Assembly (NCBI GenBank): GCA_022457155.1
Contig: JAJGOT010000163.1
Coordinates: forward strand, 1,457,501-1,521,500
Source of the DNA: Cladopsammia gracilis
Taxonomy: Eukaryota; Cnidaria; Anthozoa; Scleractinia; Dendrophylliidae
Reading direction: 5' to 3'
DNA: 64,000 nucleotides
Each line of letters opens with the position of its first letter. Position 1 is the stretch's first letter. The notes beneath the pieces are model-generated. The model worked only from the letters and a program-made list of their open reading frames with translations, did no database searches and was not told the origin of the DNA. Both the position numbers and the translations under genes were made by a program. This document shows positions 32,901 through 42,271 of this stretch, in pieces.

Positions 32901-33733
32901 ACTTCAACACCAACAAACGAAAGAATGCTAAAAATGCTTTTGAAAAAGAGTTTTTCAAACTTATGAATAATAGTGTTTTTGGTAAAACAATGGAAAACTT
33001 AAGAAAGAGAGTTGATGTCAGATTAGTAACTGATGAAAAGAAACTATTAAAAATGGCTGCTAAACCTACTTATGTAAGTAGTAAGATCTTCAATGAAAAC
33101 CTTGTAGCCGTTCATAAGATCAAAGAAACACTAACCCTAAACAGGCCGGCATATGTGGGTATGTGTATTCTAGATCTTAGTAAGACATTAATGTATGAGT
33201 TTCATTATAACTATATCAAAGATAAGTATGGTAATAAGGCTAAGCAGCTCTTTACCGATACAGACTCCCTAACCTATGAAATCGAAACCGAAGACGTCTA
33301 TAGGGATTTCTGGAACGATAAAGATAAATTCGATAACAGCGACTACCCTGAAAGCTCACCGTATTTTAATAAGTTAAATAAAAAAGTAATTGGTAAATTC
33401 AAAGATGAAGCCGCAGGAGTTCCCATTTATGAATTCGTCGGTCTACGATCAAAAATGTATAGCTACATGAAAGACGATCAAAAAGGTGGAAAAACAGCAA
33501 AAGGAATAAAAAAGAAAGTCATTAAAAATGAAATCCAACATGAAAACTATAAAGACACACTCTTCAATAATAAACAGATGCACCATCAAATGAAAACAAT
33601 TAGGAGTCAAAATCATCAATTAGGAAGTTATGAAATCAATAAAGTATCACTCAGTTGCTTTGATGACAAACGATATATACTAGAAGACGGAATCAACAGT
33701 TACGCATACGGGCACTATGTCATCAAAAATTAA
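29984..33733 (+). CDS. protein-primed family B DNA polymerase
   Basis: An intact 1249-residue frame. Residues 1-100 are basic with three proline-arginine motifs (PVPTPRKS, PIPAPRTK, PVPAPRSK). A domain of unknown function follows (CFRCCHIRHLNP near 255), then a C2H2 finger near 368-388. The 3'-5' exonuclease shows YADFEA (about 425), HNLRGYDSHF (about 575) and YLKSDILLLADVF (about 730). Between the first two lies an HNH/endonuclease VII-like insert (CHICNKKYTDKDIRVRDHCH, about 522-560). Polymerase motifs are YLDANNLYGWAM (about 827), KLMNNSVFGKTMEN (about 992) and TDTDSL (about 1090). This is the protein-primed type used by Polintons, adintoviruses and linear plasmids to copy linear DNA from a terminal protein. 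No inactivating change was seen. Confidence 0.92.
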   Translation: MEKSELKKLSKSQLIKMLLKQEKKKPKIIIVDGEKQRRSPVPTPRKSVRQMVTEYEDNIILPPIEFRDNYKPIPAPRTKKQVLEKPVPAPRSKIEQTDKALKGYTKSYEISIKNKKDPLVQLQNTRTATAYHIISILKSMKGLKFVETLKVTFTKMSDGEIVYKTAYFNSPAQTIINNLEITESLQMSKQNILNKIAVWISEGSGWNIQSIDNHYLNIVKYQPMRGSSYIKLPQELRNSAKGLINMKNNDNECFRCCHIRHLNPLDKYPQRIKKVDKQFIENLDYSGIEFPVTTKQYNKIEKQNNININVFGYEDKQPYPIYVSKEKYADRMNLLLITENENKHYVLIKDFNKLMYNQTKHKERKHFCMYCLQCFSSERVLTDHKENCIQVNGTQAIKMPEKDNNILRFNNFHKQLPVPFVIYADFEAITEKIHGCQPNNDKSYTEAYQKHTDCGYGYKVVCCYDDKHTKPIQIYRGEKAVYKFMEKMIEEVKYCKNIMKKEFNKPLKMTKDDEEEFQKAKECHICNKKYTDKDIRVRDHCHITGKYRGSAHQECNLKLRVNPAEIKIPVIFHNLRGYDSHFIMQEIGAIVKKHTYKNKKGEEIQMNINAIPNNMEKYMAFMLGNHLTFIDSFQFMSSSLEKLVSNLPRESLKYTSQKFKGKELDLMARKGVYPYDYMDSFDKFNEKLPTKEDFFSIMNNEHISNQDYQHAQTVWETFMLKTMGEYHDLYLKSDILLLADVFENFRKTCLEYYKLDPCHYFTSPGLSWDAMLKMTDIKLELMTDVDMFQFIEKGMRGGISYIANRYGKANNKYMKSYNKKTPSKYIMYLDANNLYGWAMSQYLPTGGFKWMTKNQIDNINLDKYQEDSKKGLILEVDLEYPKELHNLHNDYPLGPEKIKITKDMLSEYCKNIANKYNISTGLVQKLIPTLRNKEKYVLHYRNLQLYTDLGLKVIKVHRVLEFNQSPWLKQYIDFNTNKRKNAKNAFEKEFFKLMNNSVFGKTMENLRKRVDVRLVTDEKKLLKMAAKPTYVSSKIFNENLVAVHKIKETLTLNRPAYVGMCILDLSKTLMYEFHYNYIKDKYGNKAKQLFTDTDSLTYEIETEDVYRDFWNDKDKFDNSDYPESSPYFNKLNKKVIGKFKDEAAGVPIYEFVGLRSKMYSYMKDDQKGGKTAKGIKKKVIKNEIQHENYKDTLFNNKQMHHQMKTIRSQNHQLGSYEINKVSLSCFDDKRYILEDGINSYAYGHYVIKN

Positions 33734-34149
33734 ACTCATCATTCTTTCATTAAATTGATCATTCTTTACCTTATCACATATTGGTATTCATTTATTTGAA
33801 GAAAATATATGATTTCTTTTCAAGGATCCTTCATAATGTCCAACATTTGAAACCATGCCAAAATTCCAATGCAAAACTGCTTTTTTAGTGAACACACTCT
33901 TATATTTAAAAAACATATAGATTTCCGAGAATTGTGTCACGCAAAGGATTCTATTATGTGGAATCACGCAATGGAATAAACGCAAAGGAAATCACGCAAT
34001 GGAATAAACGCACCATTTGTTTTTATTAACATATAGTTTAATTATTTTTATGGAAACATATAGTTTAATTATTTTATGGAAACATATAGTTTTCCAAAAA
34101 CTGGTTTACATTAAATGGAAACAAAAAAACTGGTTACCATCATATGGAA
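33734..34149 (+). repeat. non-coding right-end repeats of the Polinton-like element
   Basis: A tandem pair of about 27 bp built on AATCACGCAATGGAATAAACGCA (33962-34008) is followed by a second tandem set built on ACATATAGTTTAATTATTT (34030-34097). The word AATAAACGCAC recurs from the upstream motifs of the two genes. No coding frame is supported. Position after the last gene suggests replication-origin or terminal function. Confidence 0.55.
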
Positions 34150-34226
34150 AGTAGTATAGAGTTGGGTTGGTATCAGATCAAAAATAATTATTTTTGATCT
34201 GGTGCCCCCAACTCTAATACTACTTA
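34150..34226. repeat. long palindrome at the right end
   Basis: A perfect 26-bp palindrome (34175-34200, centre AATAATTATT, flanked by AGATCAAA/TTTGATCT) sits inside longer imperfect arms (AGTAGTATAGAGTTGGG... and the reverse complement ...CCCCCAACTCTAATACTACT). The whole folds into a hairpin of about 77 nt. It may be the element's terminus or an unrelated fold-back MITE. Confidence 0.75.
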
Positions 34227-34230
34227 CACC

Positions 34231-35288
34231 ACCTCAAGGCTATTCGTATTCAGCAGATTTAAGCCTATATTAAGCGCAATTCTGGTTTTGTAAAGAAGAA
34301 TTAATAAACCTCTCTCACCTGTATAATTTGGGAGCTGTTTTATGCTGCGTTTTTCTGGCAAACCGAAGGCTTTTGGGCCAAGGTAAACTGTGGTGGCTGT
34401 TGATCCGATTCCCACGTAGCGTTAGGCGCGTACTTCATTTCCTGACATCGTGTTAGAGTGGTCAGGCAACTCTTTAAAAATGCAACTGATTTTTGAGAAG
34501 GCACCGGGCGCCATTTTGTTTGTTGACAAGAGCCTTGCTGGGTCAGCGGTGAACGCTATTTTGCGGTGAACGCTATTCTGAATAGTGAGTGAAACAGATC
34601 GCGCGGTGCCATGAAATAATAAACTACTGAGGTTTAAGATGATTACTGTCAAGTCAATTTTCGGGCGATTTCCTGTATTTGTTTTAAAAAAAGACGTAGA
34701 AATGAAAACACTAAAGACGATTCGAATTTTTTTTTCGGAGGAGTGATTAGTATAGTTCTCGGGCGCGCATTCAGTTTTCAATCACAGGGCCGTTTACGAA
34801 AATGCAGCAATGTTCAGTTCGTTTATTTCAAGAAAGAAATAAGAGGGATAGATTCCCTTTGTTTTGAATGCTAAGCAAGCTCCCAGAGTGAAATAATTCT
34901 AGCGCAGTTCAATTTCTTACGGCGGGCGTCGGGGTGTTTTCACTTACGTCACATCAAAATTCAGGAGCATTAAAAAGCAGTTTTAGATTCCGAAATGTTT
35001 ATAGAATTGCAGAGTTTAACACTACACATCTAGGCCAATTTTGGAAGCGCAAGAGCAGCATTTTGTTCAAGAGTTTTTGGCGAACGAATATTAGGAGCCG
35101 CTATCTTAGTGACAGTTATTTCCGGTTTAAATGTCACACTATTTTGAACAGCTCATCCCTTGTTGTTAAACCGTTACCTTCAAGCGGTGATCTTTTAATT
35201 TTACTCGATTTCATGGCCATCGCCACAGATAGCTAATTCCCCAATTAGTTTATTTTGCCCAGTAAATACCATTGACACTTCAATAATG
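34231..35288. other. no recognised gene
   Basis: Open frames of 63-119 codons occur on both strands (34224-34415, 34422-34781, 34934-35236) but none shows a recognisable motif, splice context or homology. I see nothing reliable here. Confidence 0.4.
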
Positions 35289-35391
35289 GCGTGACCCAAC
35301 AGGGGGCTTTTTTTGCATTAGCATGCGCAAACACCGCTGTCACGCGGGCTCACCACAGGGCCCCCATAGACTACCAGAACATTTCACAGCA

Positions 35392-35985
35392 ATGGCGGGT
35401 TCTTTAAACTTGTTAGTTATTCTCTCTGTTCTTTTAATATTCGTTTCTGAATGTAAAAAAGATTCGGTTAAGTGTTCAGTGTGCGAAAAAATCACTAACA
35501 GTAAAAGTTGCAGGCCAGTCGCTTCTTATGTTGCGGAATTGCCACCTGAAAGTTATAACCTACTTGACCTCGACGGTGCGCGGATTTGCGGTGCCTGTAG
35601 AATGGCCCTCAAAAGAAAATCTTCGTTTTCACAGGTAGGTATTATGACGATTGGTTGGATTTAAACACAAAGTGCTACCATTAAAGCAAAAAATATATAT
35701 TCAAAATTTTCATTTTAGCGAGTGGGAAAATACAGGCACCCTAAAATGGGAAGGCGCGCAAAGGACAAAGCACCAGTAGGAACCACGAGGACCCAGCTCG
35801 CTAGAAAATCGGCAGCTACCCAAACGACAGCAGAAAACACCGCGATATCACTTGACTCGTGGACGGTAGAAGAGACGTGCTTCGGCGAAATTTTAAGGGG
35901 ACCTTGTGGTCGAGTGCTTTTCCCGCCTGGGCTTTATGAGGAAGTACAGGAGGAAATGCTCCAGCTTTCCAAACGTAGGATATAA
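35392..35985 (+). CDS. two-exon gene with paired cysteine motifs, inside the TIR element
   Basis: Exon 1 is 35392-35634 and exon 2 is 35719-35985, joined across an 84-bp intron with a donor (ACAG|GTAGGT) and a pyrimidine-rich acceptor (TTCATTTTAG) in phase 0. The product is about 170 residues. Residues 4-20 are hydrophobic (LNLLVILSVLLIFVSE), and then come paired cysteines (VKCSVCEKITNSKSC...RICGACRMALKR), likely zinc-binding. The second exon is basic and then acidic. I do not recognise the family. It probably forms the N-terminal part of the transposon's own protein, with the rest in the broken frame downstream, but no catalytic transposase core was identified. Confidence 0.5.
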
Positions 35986-36259
35986 AATAATTTATCTAAG
36001 GCAAACGGAAAACCAACAAAAACGGCTCTTTGTTGGTGTTGCAAGGTGCATTAATACATTTCAACCTAGAGTTCTATGTTTTCAATAGTACTGTTTTACT
36101 GCATTTTCTTTGTTATTGTCTATTGTTTGATTGTCTTCGTGCTCTTGGTGCCTTGCAACGCCAAGAAAGAGCCACAAAAACGTTTTTAGTACTTTTCATT
36201 GATCAGCCAAACAGACATATGGTTCAAGGCTCAATTTTATTTTCAAGGTTTCATAAAAC

Positions 36260-36754
36260 GACCCACATACAACAACAACTGCTGCATTTGACATACTACT
36301 CGGTACCAAGCTCTCAGACTATTTTCAAGAATTCCTTACTCCCCAGCCTGGTGATTGGCCGGCACAATTTTATAGCCGTCAAATTGTGTATGAGACTTTG
36401 TCCAAGTTCAGTAATCCAGCTCATGCAAATGGTTCTTCCATACTTCCACAGCCTCCTCATGATCATTGCTATGCCACAGCCTCAACCTCCATCCCTGAAA
36501 CACAAAGTATAGTAAATCAGCCAAATTGTACAATTTGTTGTACAATCCTTATTGCTCCACCAGACAAGTCAATGCTTCTCTGCTGTAGTAAAGCTGAACA
36601 GTCATTCGCACTATTTGAAAGTCATCCTCATGGACAACATGGAGGGATAGTAGCACTTGCCAAATATGAGCACCTTGACAAATTTGTGTCGTATCTATCA
36701 CTTATGTGTGTGCGTGACCGGGACATGATATTGATGGTGCTAACTTATTTGTAA
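36260..36754 (+). pseudogene. downstream fragment of the TIR element's gene
   Basis: One frame has DILLGTKLSDYFQEFLTPQP, GDWPAQFYSRQIVYETLSKF. It continues open to NCTICCTILIAPPDKSMLLC, then SFALFESHPHGQHGGIVALA, KYEHLDKFVSYL, stopping at 36754. The F-x-x-F-E-S-H-P-H-G block recalls the conserved 'F-D-S-H' site in several element-borne protease-like proteins of cnidarians, but I cannot name the family with confidence. Start and splice signals are unclear. Confidence 0.35.
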
Positions 36755-36830
36755 TGGGAGCTAAGGAGTAATTTTGCTTATGTTACTGAGTTACATAGTG
36801 TGTATGACTTCTTAAATAGCTATACAACTA

Positions 36831-37268
36831 CCGTATTTATTCGATTAAGCGCCCAACCTCGAATAAGCGCCCACCTGGAATAAGCGCCCACCCTGTAGGT
36901 AGGAAAAGTTAATAAGCGCCCAGCCTCGAATAAGCGCCCACCCCACCCCTCTAGGAGGCAGCACCAGAGAGTTCGCTAATTGACCTTAGTGACAATGAGA
37001 TTGAAATTGACTCAGTGCTACTAAGAGACTTCCTCGAAGACCGAGTTTTCCGAAGTATTTTAAAGAAACTTTCAATGAACAGTTAAAATTCTGCTTTGGT
37101 TTTGTTATTATTTTATTGTTTTGTTGCAAAATAAACTTACTACTTGCTGAAAATGGTGAAAATTTAATAAGCGCCCAGCCTCGATTAAGCGCCCACCTTG
37201 AATAAGCGCCCACTCTCAAGGTCCACATATTTAATAAGCGCCCAGGGCGCTTTATCAAATAAATACGG
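36831..37268. mobile_element. 438-bp MITE with TA duplication
   Basis: Ends CCGTATTTATTCGATTAAGC and the inverted GCTTTATCAAATAAATACGG, flanked by TA on both sides (36829-36830, 37269-37270). The inside is dominated by repeats of AATAAGCGCCCA. Nested inside the 35298-38763 element, so it arrived later. Confidence 0.8.
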
Positions 37269-39171
37269 TATTTAAAAAAGGTTGTTGTACTTAAGTCTAT
37301 GCCCCTAGACCACAAAGGAGCATGGGAGGTATGAAATAACTGGTTCTTTGGCAAATGTTTGGCATTCTACAACATGAAAAATGGTCAGAGCCCAAAACAA
37401 TAATAAAAATTAATATGTAATGCAATGTCTACTCAAAATTTTATTTCTAAAGTGTTTTTTATTTTCAGCACACTAAAGGTGCATGGCATGTATACTTGAC
37501 TATAGCTGCGACAACCTTTTCTGAAATAGGTGTATAAGCTTGCCAAAGTGACAAGAGGGTCTGAAACTATTTTCAGCTAAGAAAGTGGTGGTTATTGTTT
37601 GTTACAATTACAGTAAAAATAATATAATGCACATCCAAAAAAACTATATTATCATGATATTATGAGTTTTGCTTTTGAGGCAATTTCAAATTTAGTTCAT
37701 TTGTCATACAAACTGACACCAATCCCAAATGAAGCAATTTCAGGGGCAATTCCCAAGCAGAGACTTCAAGTATAGCAAAAGTTATGTTAAGGAACAGTTT
37801 AATGAGTTAGTTTATACTCAAAACATCTAAAAAATCTCCAACTTCCCCCATTTTCCAAGCCAATGTAGCACCATGTATTAAAAGCAAATTGAATGTAGTT
37901 TAGTTTCCAATATATATTGCTCTGGCACAACGAGCGGTTTTCGAATAATAAACAACTAATTAATATTCAATAAACAATAATTTTTTGTAGATTTGTTAAT
38001 TCGAGTTGAGGCTTCATTTTGCTACCGATTGCAAAGAAAAAAGTGATTACAAGATAACAAGAGTTCTAGAAACCGTGTATGATTTATTTGAAGTTATGGC
38101 ATTCGCCACGAGGGAAGTTGAACTACACAAACAACAAGACGAGAACCAACGTGTTTCACTATAAAGCTGAAAACACAAAACTTCCCCCATTTTGTGATTG
38201 ACCTCTGCTAGATAAACGGATTTCAAAATGATAGTTGTTGCCATTTTTATTTAAAACTCTGTGGCACAACGACTGGACTTCGAAATCATGGTCTGCCAAG
38301 ACGGCGAGAAATTGGTATTTTGCATTAGAGCAAGGAAGTTCACCGAAAGATTTCGCATGTACTTCTTGGCGCGATTTCTTAAAGAGGGACTTAAATAAAA
38401 CAAACTTACCTTTACGGATACGTTGAAAGTTCATATATAAATTCTGGGTAGAAAGTTCACGTGGCAATGTCCATTGAAGACCACAAATCCGCCATTAATC
38501 CACAAGTCCTTGCATAGAGTTGTCTCTTCGAATTGCTGAACAGCATTACAATCTCAAGCTCAAAGGGCCAGTATTTTCATCCCCAACGTACTAATATGAT
38601 TTGTACTTTTACTATGTGTTGATTTAAAGTTTTTCCCGCAAACGAAAATGAAGGAATTAGCCCCGAATTTAGCCACGGTACTTGACAACAAGATATCACT
38701 TCGGAGCCAAAGCAAGCAAGCCGCGTACTTTTGTGCGCATGCGTCACAAGAAAGCCCCCTGTTGCGTGACCCAGCGGGAAGTCCTATTGTCTTCGCGCAG
38801 ATTCCTGCGCTTAAACAATGGACCGCGTTGAAACTGGTACCCAGTATGGGGGGATTCCCAGATCAGGATACGTGCAGAATGTTCACCAATAAAGATTCGG
38901 TTTTTGTTGATTTTGAAAGCTAAGCAATAAAATCATACGTTTACTACACAAATTTAGCTAATTTGTGGGCTAAAAACGAACGCCTTTCGTTAGAAGCCAC
39001 ATTGAAAAACAATTTTCAGGGCCCGAAGTCTCCGGGAGTTTCGAGAAACGCTTTGCTTTCAAGAGGGGCGATAACTTTGTTAGACAAGACCTTATTCCTT
39101 TGCACGAAGGACTTGAGACACCTGAGGAACCTAAACTCATTTAATTTTCTTGCGATTTTTCGCAGACACAG

Positions 39172-39420
39172 GGTGGCGCAGTGGTGAGAGCACTCGTCCC
39201 CCACCAATGCGGCCCGTGTTCGATTCCCGGCCCGGCGTCATATGTGGGTTGAGTTTGTTGTTAATTGGTTCTCTCCTTGCTCCGAGAGGTTTTTCTCCGA
39301 GTACTCCGGTTTTCCCCTCTCCTCAAAAACCAGATCTAAGGAAAGTGTCCTTAATTAGAACTCGCGTGCTAAATACCTTAGACACTCAAATAAAGTGATT
39401 TATTATTTTATTTTATTTAT
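39172..39420 (+). mobile_element. tRNA-derived SINE
   Basis: The head has pol III promoter boxes: A-box GGTGGCGCAGTGGTGAGAGC and B-box TGTTCGATTCCCGGC, 34 bp apart. A non-tRNA body follows (GGTTCTCTCCTTGCTCCGAG, GAGGTTTTTCTCCGAGTACT). The 3' end is an A/T-rich tail of ATTTTATTTT repeats. The arms do not fold as an intact tRNA, and no anticodon arm is kept, so it is not a tRNA gene. SINEs move using LINE machinery. Confidence 0.8.
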
Positions 39421-39471
39421 TATTGATGCATAGTTTTCATTTCTTTTAGACTGAGACGTTAAGTTTCACTT

Positions 39472-40500
39472 TCAGGCTGGTTCTTTTTGTTTTTTTGACA
39501 GAACAAGCATATCATATTTTATCGCAGCATATCTACATTCGCTTTCTTTCAAATGTTTCTCATGCTCAATTGTAAGTTGCTGTAATTCTTGTTGTTTATT
39601 TAAATCACAATCACCGTTTTCGATGGAACTTGTTATTCGACGTATTTTATTCATTTCCATGTCGCATACTTGACATGTGTCTTCTCGCGGTTTTCGAAAA
39701 CCCAAAATTTTACTGAGATCGTCGTAAAAAATATTTCTGAAGGTTGAAAAGCTTAGCACTGGACCTGTTCTCTTAACTGTTAAACGGTTGGTTTTAAAAT
39801 GCGGATTTTTTCTAACAAATTCCTTCCACATTTGCCTCATTGATATCCGTGATTCGAAAAACAGTTTTTGTGTCCTTGCCCTTCTGTAGTGCGATTCATT
39901 CGCTCTGTGCGAGCAAATAAAATCCGTTACTTGCTTTCTTGCCTCCCGTGATATTCGCCGAGGGTTATTGCCATGTCGTCCTCGCCTATCTGGTTCGACA
40001 CAAACACCATCGCAATCCATTTTCTTTAAGATAACTCTAACTTTTTTGTTGGAAATTCCGTAACATTTTGTGAAGGCTGTTTTACATACAGCACCTAAAG
40101 TGGGAATCTTGTAGTAAACATTCTGATATCCACTCGGGTATACTTTAACTTGTAGCAGTTTTGACATAACATAGTTCTGCTCATTGTATGGTCTATCAAA
40201 TACTTTCCGTCTTTCTTGTCGGATAAACTGTCGTACGTTCAGTCCATGTTTTAACAGGCACCCACTATCGCAACAGACCAGATTAAGAGAAGCGATGTCA
40301 CCATACGCGGCGTTTTTTCGCCTTGTGATCTTCGGTTTTCTGCTCAAGTAAATTTTCGTAAATTTTGAAGACGTTTTTCGGCGCCCTCTTTCAACTGAGG
40401 AGGCGACAGGTCTTTCATGGCAAAGCCGGCTGTTCACATCAAAACGATAGATCAATCGAGACAAATCACAAGTTTCCCCTCCACAAGCTAAGGAAGCCAT
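39472..40500 (-). CDS. N-terminal half of a transposase-like protein
   Basis: An intact 342-residue frame on the minus strand with ATG at 40498-40500. It has a cysteine pair region, then CYGISNKKVRVILKKMDCDG, DRRGRHGNNPRR, then ESHYRRARTQKLFFESRISM and MWKEF. It ends with a CQVCDMEMNKI motif and a charged helix before the stop. The order (DNA-binding part, D-R-R-G-R-H, H-Y-x-R, C-x-x-C) matches the N-half of a widespread transposon-derived protein family in animals. Its C-half, including the metal-binding core, lies in the opposite orientation at 42272-43207. The two together make one family-length protein of about 650 residues, so an inversion split the gene, or two separate halves are expressed divergently. 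Confidence 0.6.
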   Translation of the reverse strand: MASLACGGETCDLSRLIYRFDVNSRLCHERPVASSVERGRRKTSSKFTKIYLSRKPKITRRKNAAYGDIASLNLVCCDSGCLLKHGLNVRQFIRQERRKVFDRPYNEQNYVMSKLLQVKVYPSGYQNVYYKIPTLGAVCKTAFTKCYGISNKKVRVILKKMDCDGVCVEPDRRGRHGNNPRRISREARKQVTDFICSHRANESHYRRARTQKLFFESRISMRQMWKEFVRKNPHFKTNRLTVKRTGPVLSFSTFRNIFYDDLSKILGFRKPREDTCQVCDMEMNKIRRITSSIENGDCDLNKQQELQQLTIEHEKHLKESECRYAAIKYDMLVLSKKQKEPA

Positions 40501-41093
40501 TTCAAAACCATATCAGTAGGTCGTCGGTCTGGGATGTTTCAATTAAGGGTTCATAAATCATTGTTACGTGAAAACGTCGCGCGCAAAAGAACAGCATATA
40601 AACATTCATTTTTCCTCATTTATATTTTCATCGAAACAGATAGATAACTTTACCAAAGTGTCATTGTTAATAGCAGTTGCCCACTAAGTAAGGACACTAT
40701 TAAAAACTAAGAATATTACAGAAAAATACCTATATACAGGCCTTTTTTTTTCGCGCTTAGCGCCGGCCGGCTACATGTATTTACTTCGAGTTCTGATTGG
40801 TTCATTGGAGTCTGTTGTGATTGGCAAGTAATTTTCACTTTGTTCTCGGTTTTACAACGCTCAATTGAAAACCGCTCTATAAGGGTGCGTTCCATTGCTC
40901 GTATTTCGAAATTAAAATTACCGGATTAGTCATTAAATTTCAAGCTCTAGAGCATATTAGAACTGCAAACTGACCGATACTTTGCCGACATGCACACGAA
41001 ACTCGACGTCCATTTTGATAACAGTCGTTATTAATCCAGTTAATCTGTGGACGTCCTGTTTGTTTCACTGGGAAGCTGCTTAATTAAGCTATA

Positions 41094-42092
41094 CAGTTGA
41101 ACCTCTCTAATACGGACACCGAAGGGTGAGAGCAAAGTGTCCGTATTAGAGAGGTGTCCGTATTATAGAGGTCACCACGATGACGTCACTTTTGAGACTC
41201 CACTGACAGTTTTTGTTCAGTAATTAAAAACAGGCCCACACTCGTCAAATCAAGTCAAGTTTATTTTATCCCATGATTGATGTTACAGTAGTACAAGTCA
41301 TAGTTATGACAAGGGAGCAGGAGCTCTCAACAAACCCTACTAGCCCCTGTTACATCGTGTTTTTACCTACTTTACAATAACATGGCTATAAGTTAACTAT
41401 TCATTACCTAAATCATATTTCAATACATATGAATACATTTTAGCGTTTGCTAAATACATTTCTACCAAGAAGATTATTTACAGAGAAGATAGTTTTGGAT
41501 TTCAAAAGATGACATTTCCATAACGGAGATATGGATAAACTAGTGCATAATAAAGCGTTCTTAATACTTTAAGTGACACATAATGCCGAGCCTAACAAAG
41601 AATTCCAGCTGTTTTTGAGATTTTGTGCTGAATATGGTCAATGTGTTGTTTCCATGTTAACTTGGAGTCTAGGTCTTTTAACTGCATCTAAACTGATTAA
41701 TATACAGCATTGAGACACTATCAGTAGTGTACTACACTGTGAAATTCTCAGCTACATAAGGTATACGAATCACTGTTTTAAAACGAAACGAACTACAACG
41801 CAATGCTGCATGTGAAAAAGTAATATAAAGTACAATTCTGAAAACGTCTTTCAATATATGTTTGCAACCACAAATTTCTTACTCAAACTATCATCACCTG
41901 ATCACCGGAGTGTCCGTAATAAAGAGGTTTATATGAATTTGCTCTCTGGGGCCGAGATTTAGTGTCCGTTGTCCGTATTAGAGGGGGTCCGTATTATTGA
42001 GGGTTTTTTTTTAAAGAAAATATGCGAGAATTTTGTCGGGACATAGGAAACTGTCCGTAATAGAGAGGTGTCCGTAAGGAGAGGTTCGACTG
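41094..42092. mobile_element. pogo/Tigger-like MITE
   Basis: Ends CAGTTGAACCTCTCTAATAC and the inverted AGAGGTTCGACTG, flanked by TA (41092-41093 and 42093-42094). Subterminal copies of TGTCCGTATTAGAGAGG support one family. No transposase is encoded. An internal segment (41252-41365, GGAGCAGGAGCTCTCAAC) resembles 20377-20515, a dispersed tail repeat also seen inside the DIRS element. Confidence 0.8.
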
Positions 42093-42271
42093 TATTTCCG
42101 TTTTCGTTACGTCCACGCACGCTCAACATTTACTCTTGCGCGCGCGTTTTCTTTTTGAGAATTGACGCGAACTACAACTAACGGTCATAACACGTATGAA
42201 AGGGGTTCGTTACTTACAAGCCCGAATCACCGATTTGGGTCTGGGCGCGTTCTAGTTTAGAGTGAAAAAAA

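Larger units (their letters stand above)
27613..34230 (+). mobile_element. Polinton/adintovirus-like element without visible capsid genes
   Basis: Five same-strand genes (PLA2-like, integrase, coiled-coil, AT-hook/zinc finger, protein-primed DNA polymerase) sit in a strongly A-rich coding block unlike its flanks. Integrase plus protein-primed PolB defines Polintons/Mavericks and adintoviruses, and a PLA2 domain is known from adintoviruses. No major or minor capsid protein, packaging ATPase or maturation protease is seen within the window on either side. The left edge is set by the 83-bp repeat and the right edge by the terminal palindrome; both edges are inferred. No long terminal inverted repeat was found. 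Confidence 0.7.
35298..38763. mobile_element. 3.5-kb TIR DNA transposon with 9-bp duplication
   Basis: The ends read AACAGGGGGCTTT...GCATGCGCA on the left and the inverted form on the right. The 9-bp target GCGTGACCC lies on both sides (35289-35297 and 38764-38772). A 9-bp duplication fits Mutator-like elements better than hAT (8 bp). It contains a two-exon gene at the left, a broken downstream frame, a nested 438-bp MITE (36831-37268), and about 1.5 kb of AT-rich DNA without a recognised gene (37270-38763). Confidence 0.8.

Noticed and set aside
34422..34781. 119-codon minus-strand frame
   Set aside because: No motif, no start context and no splice support; composition is like the surrounding non-coding DNA.
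38410..38467. minus-strand exon ending in a good donor (AAAG|GTAAGT)
   Set aside because: The frame has no upstream ATG without a stop, and no matching acceptor or downstream exon could be identified.
39172..39240. tRNA gene
   Set aside because: A- and B-box words are present, but the sequence does not fold with anticodon and acceptor arms and continues into a SINE body and A/T tail.
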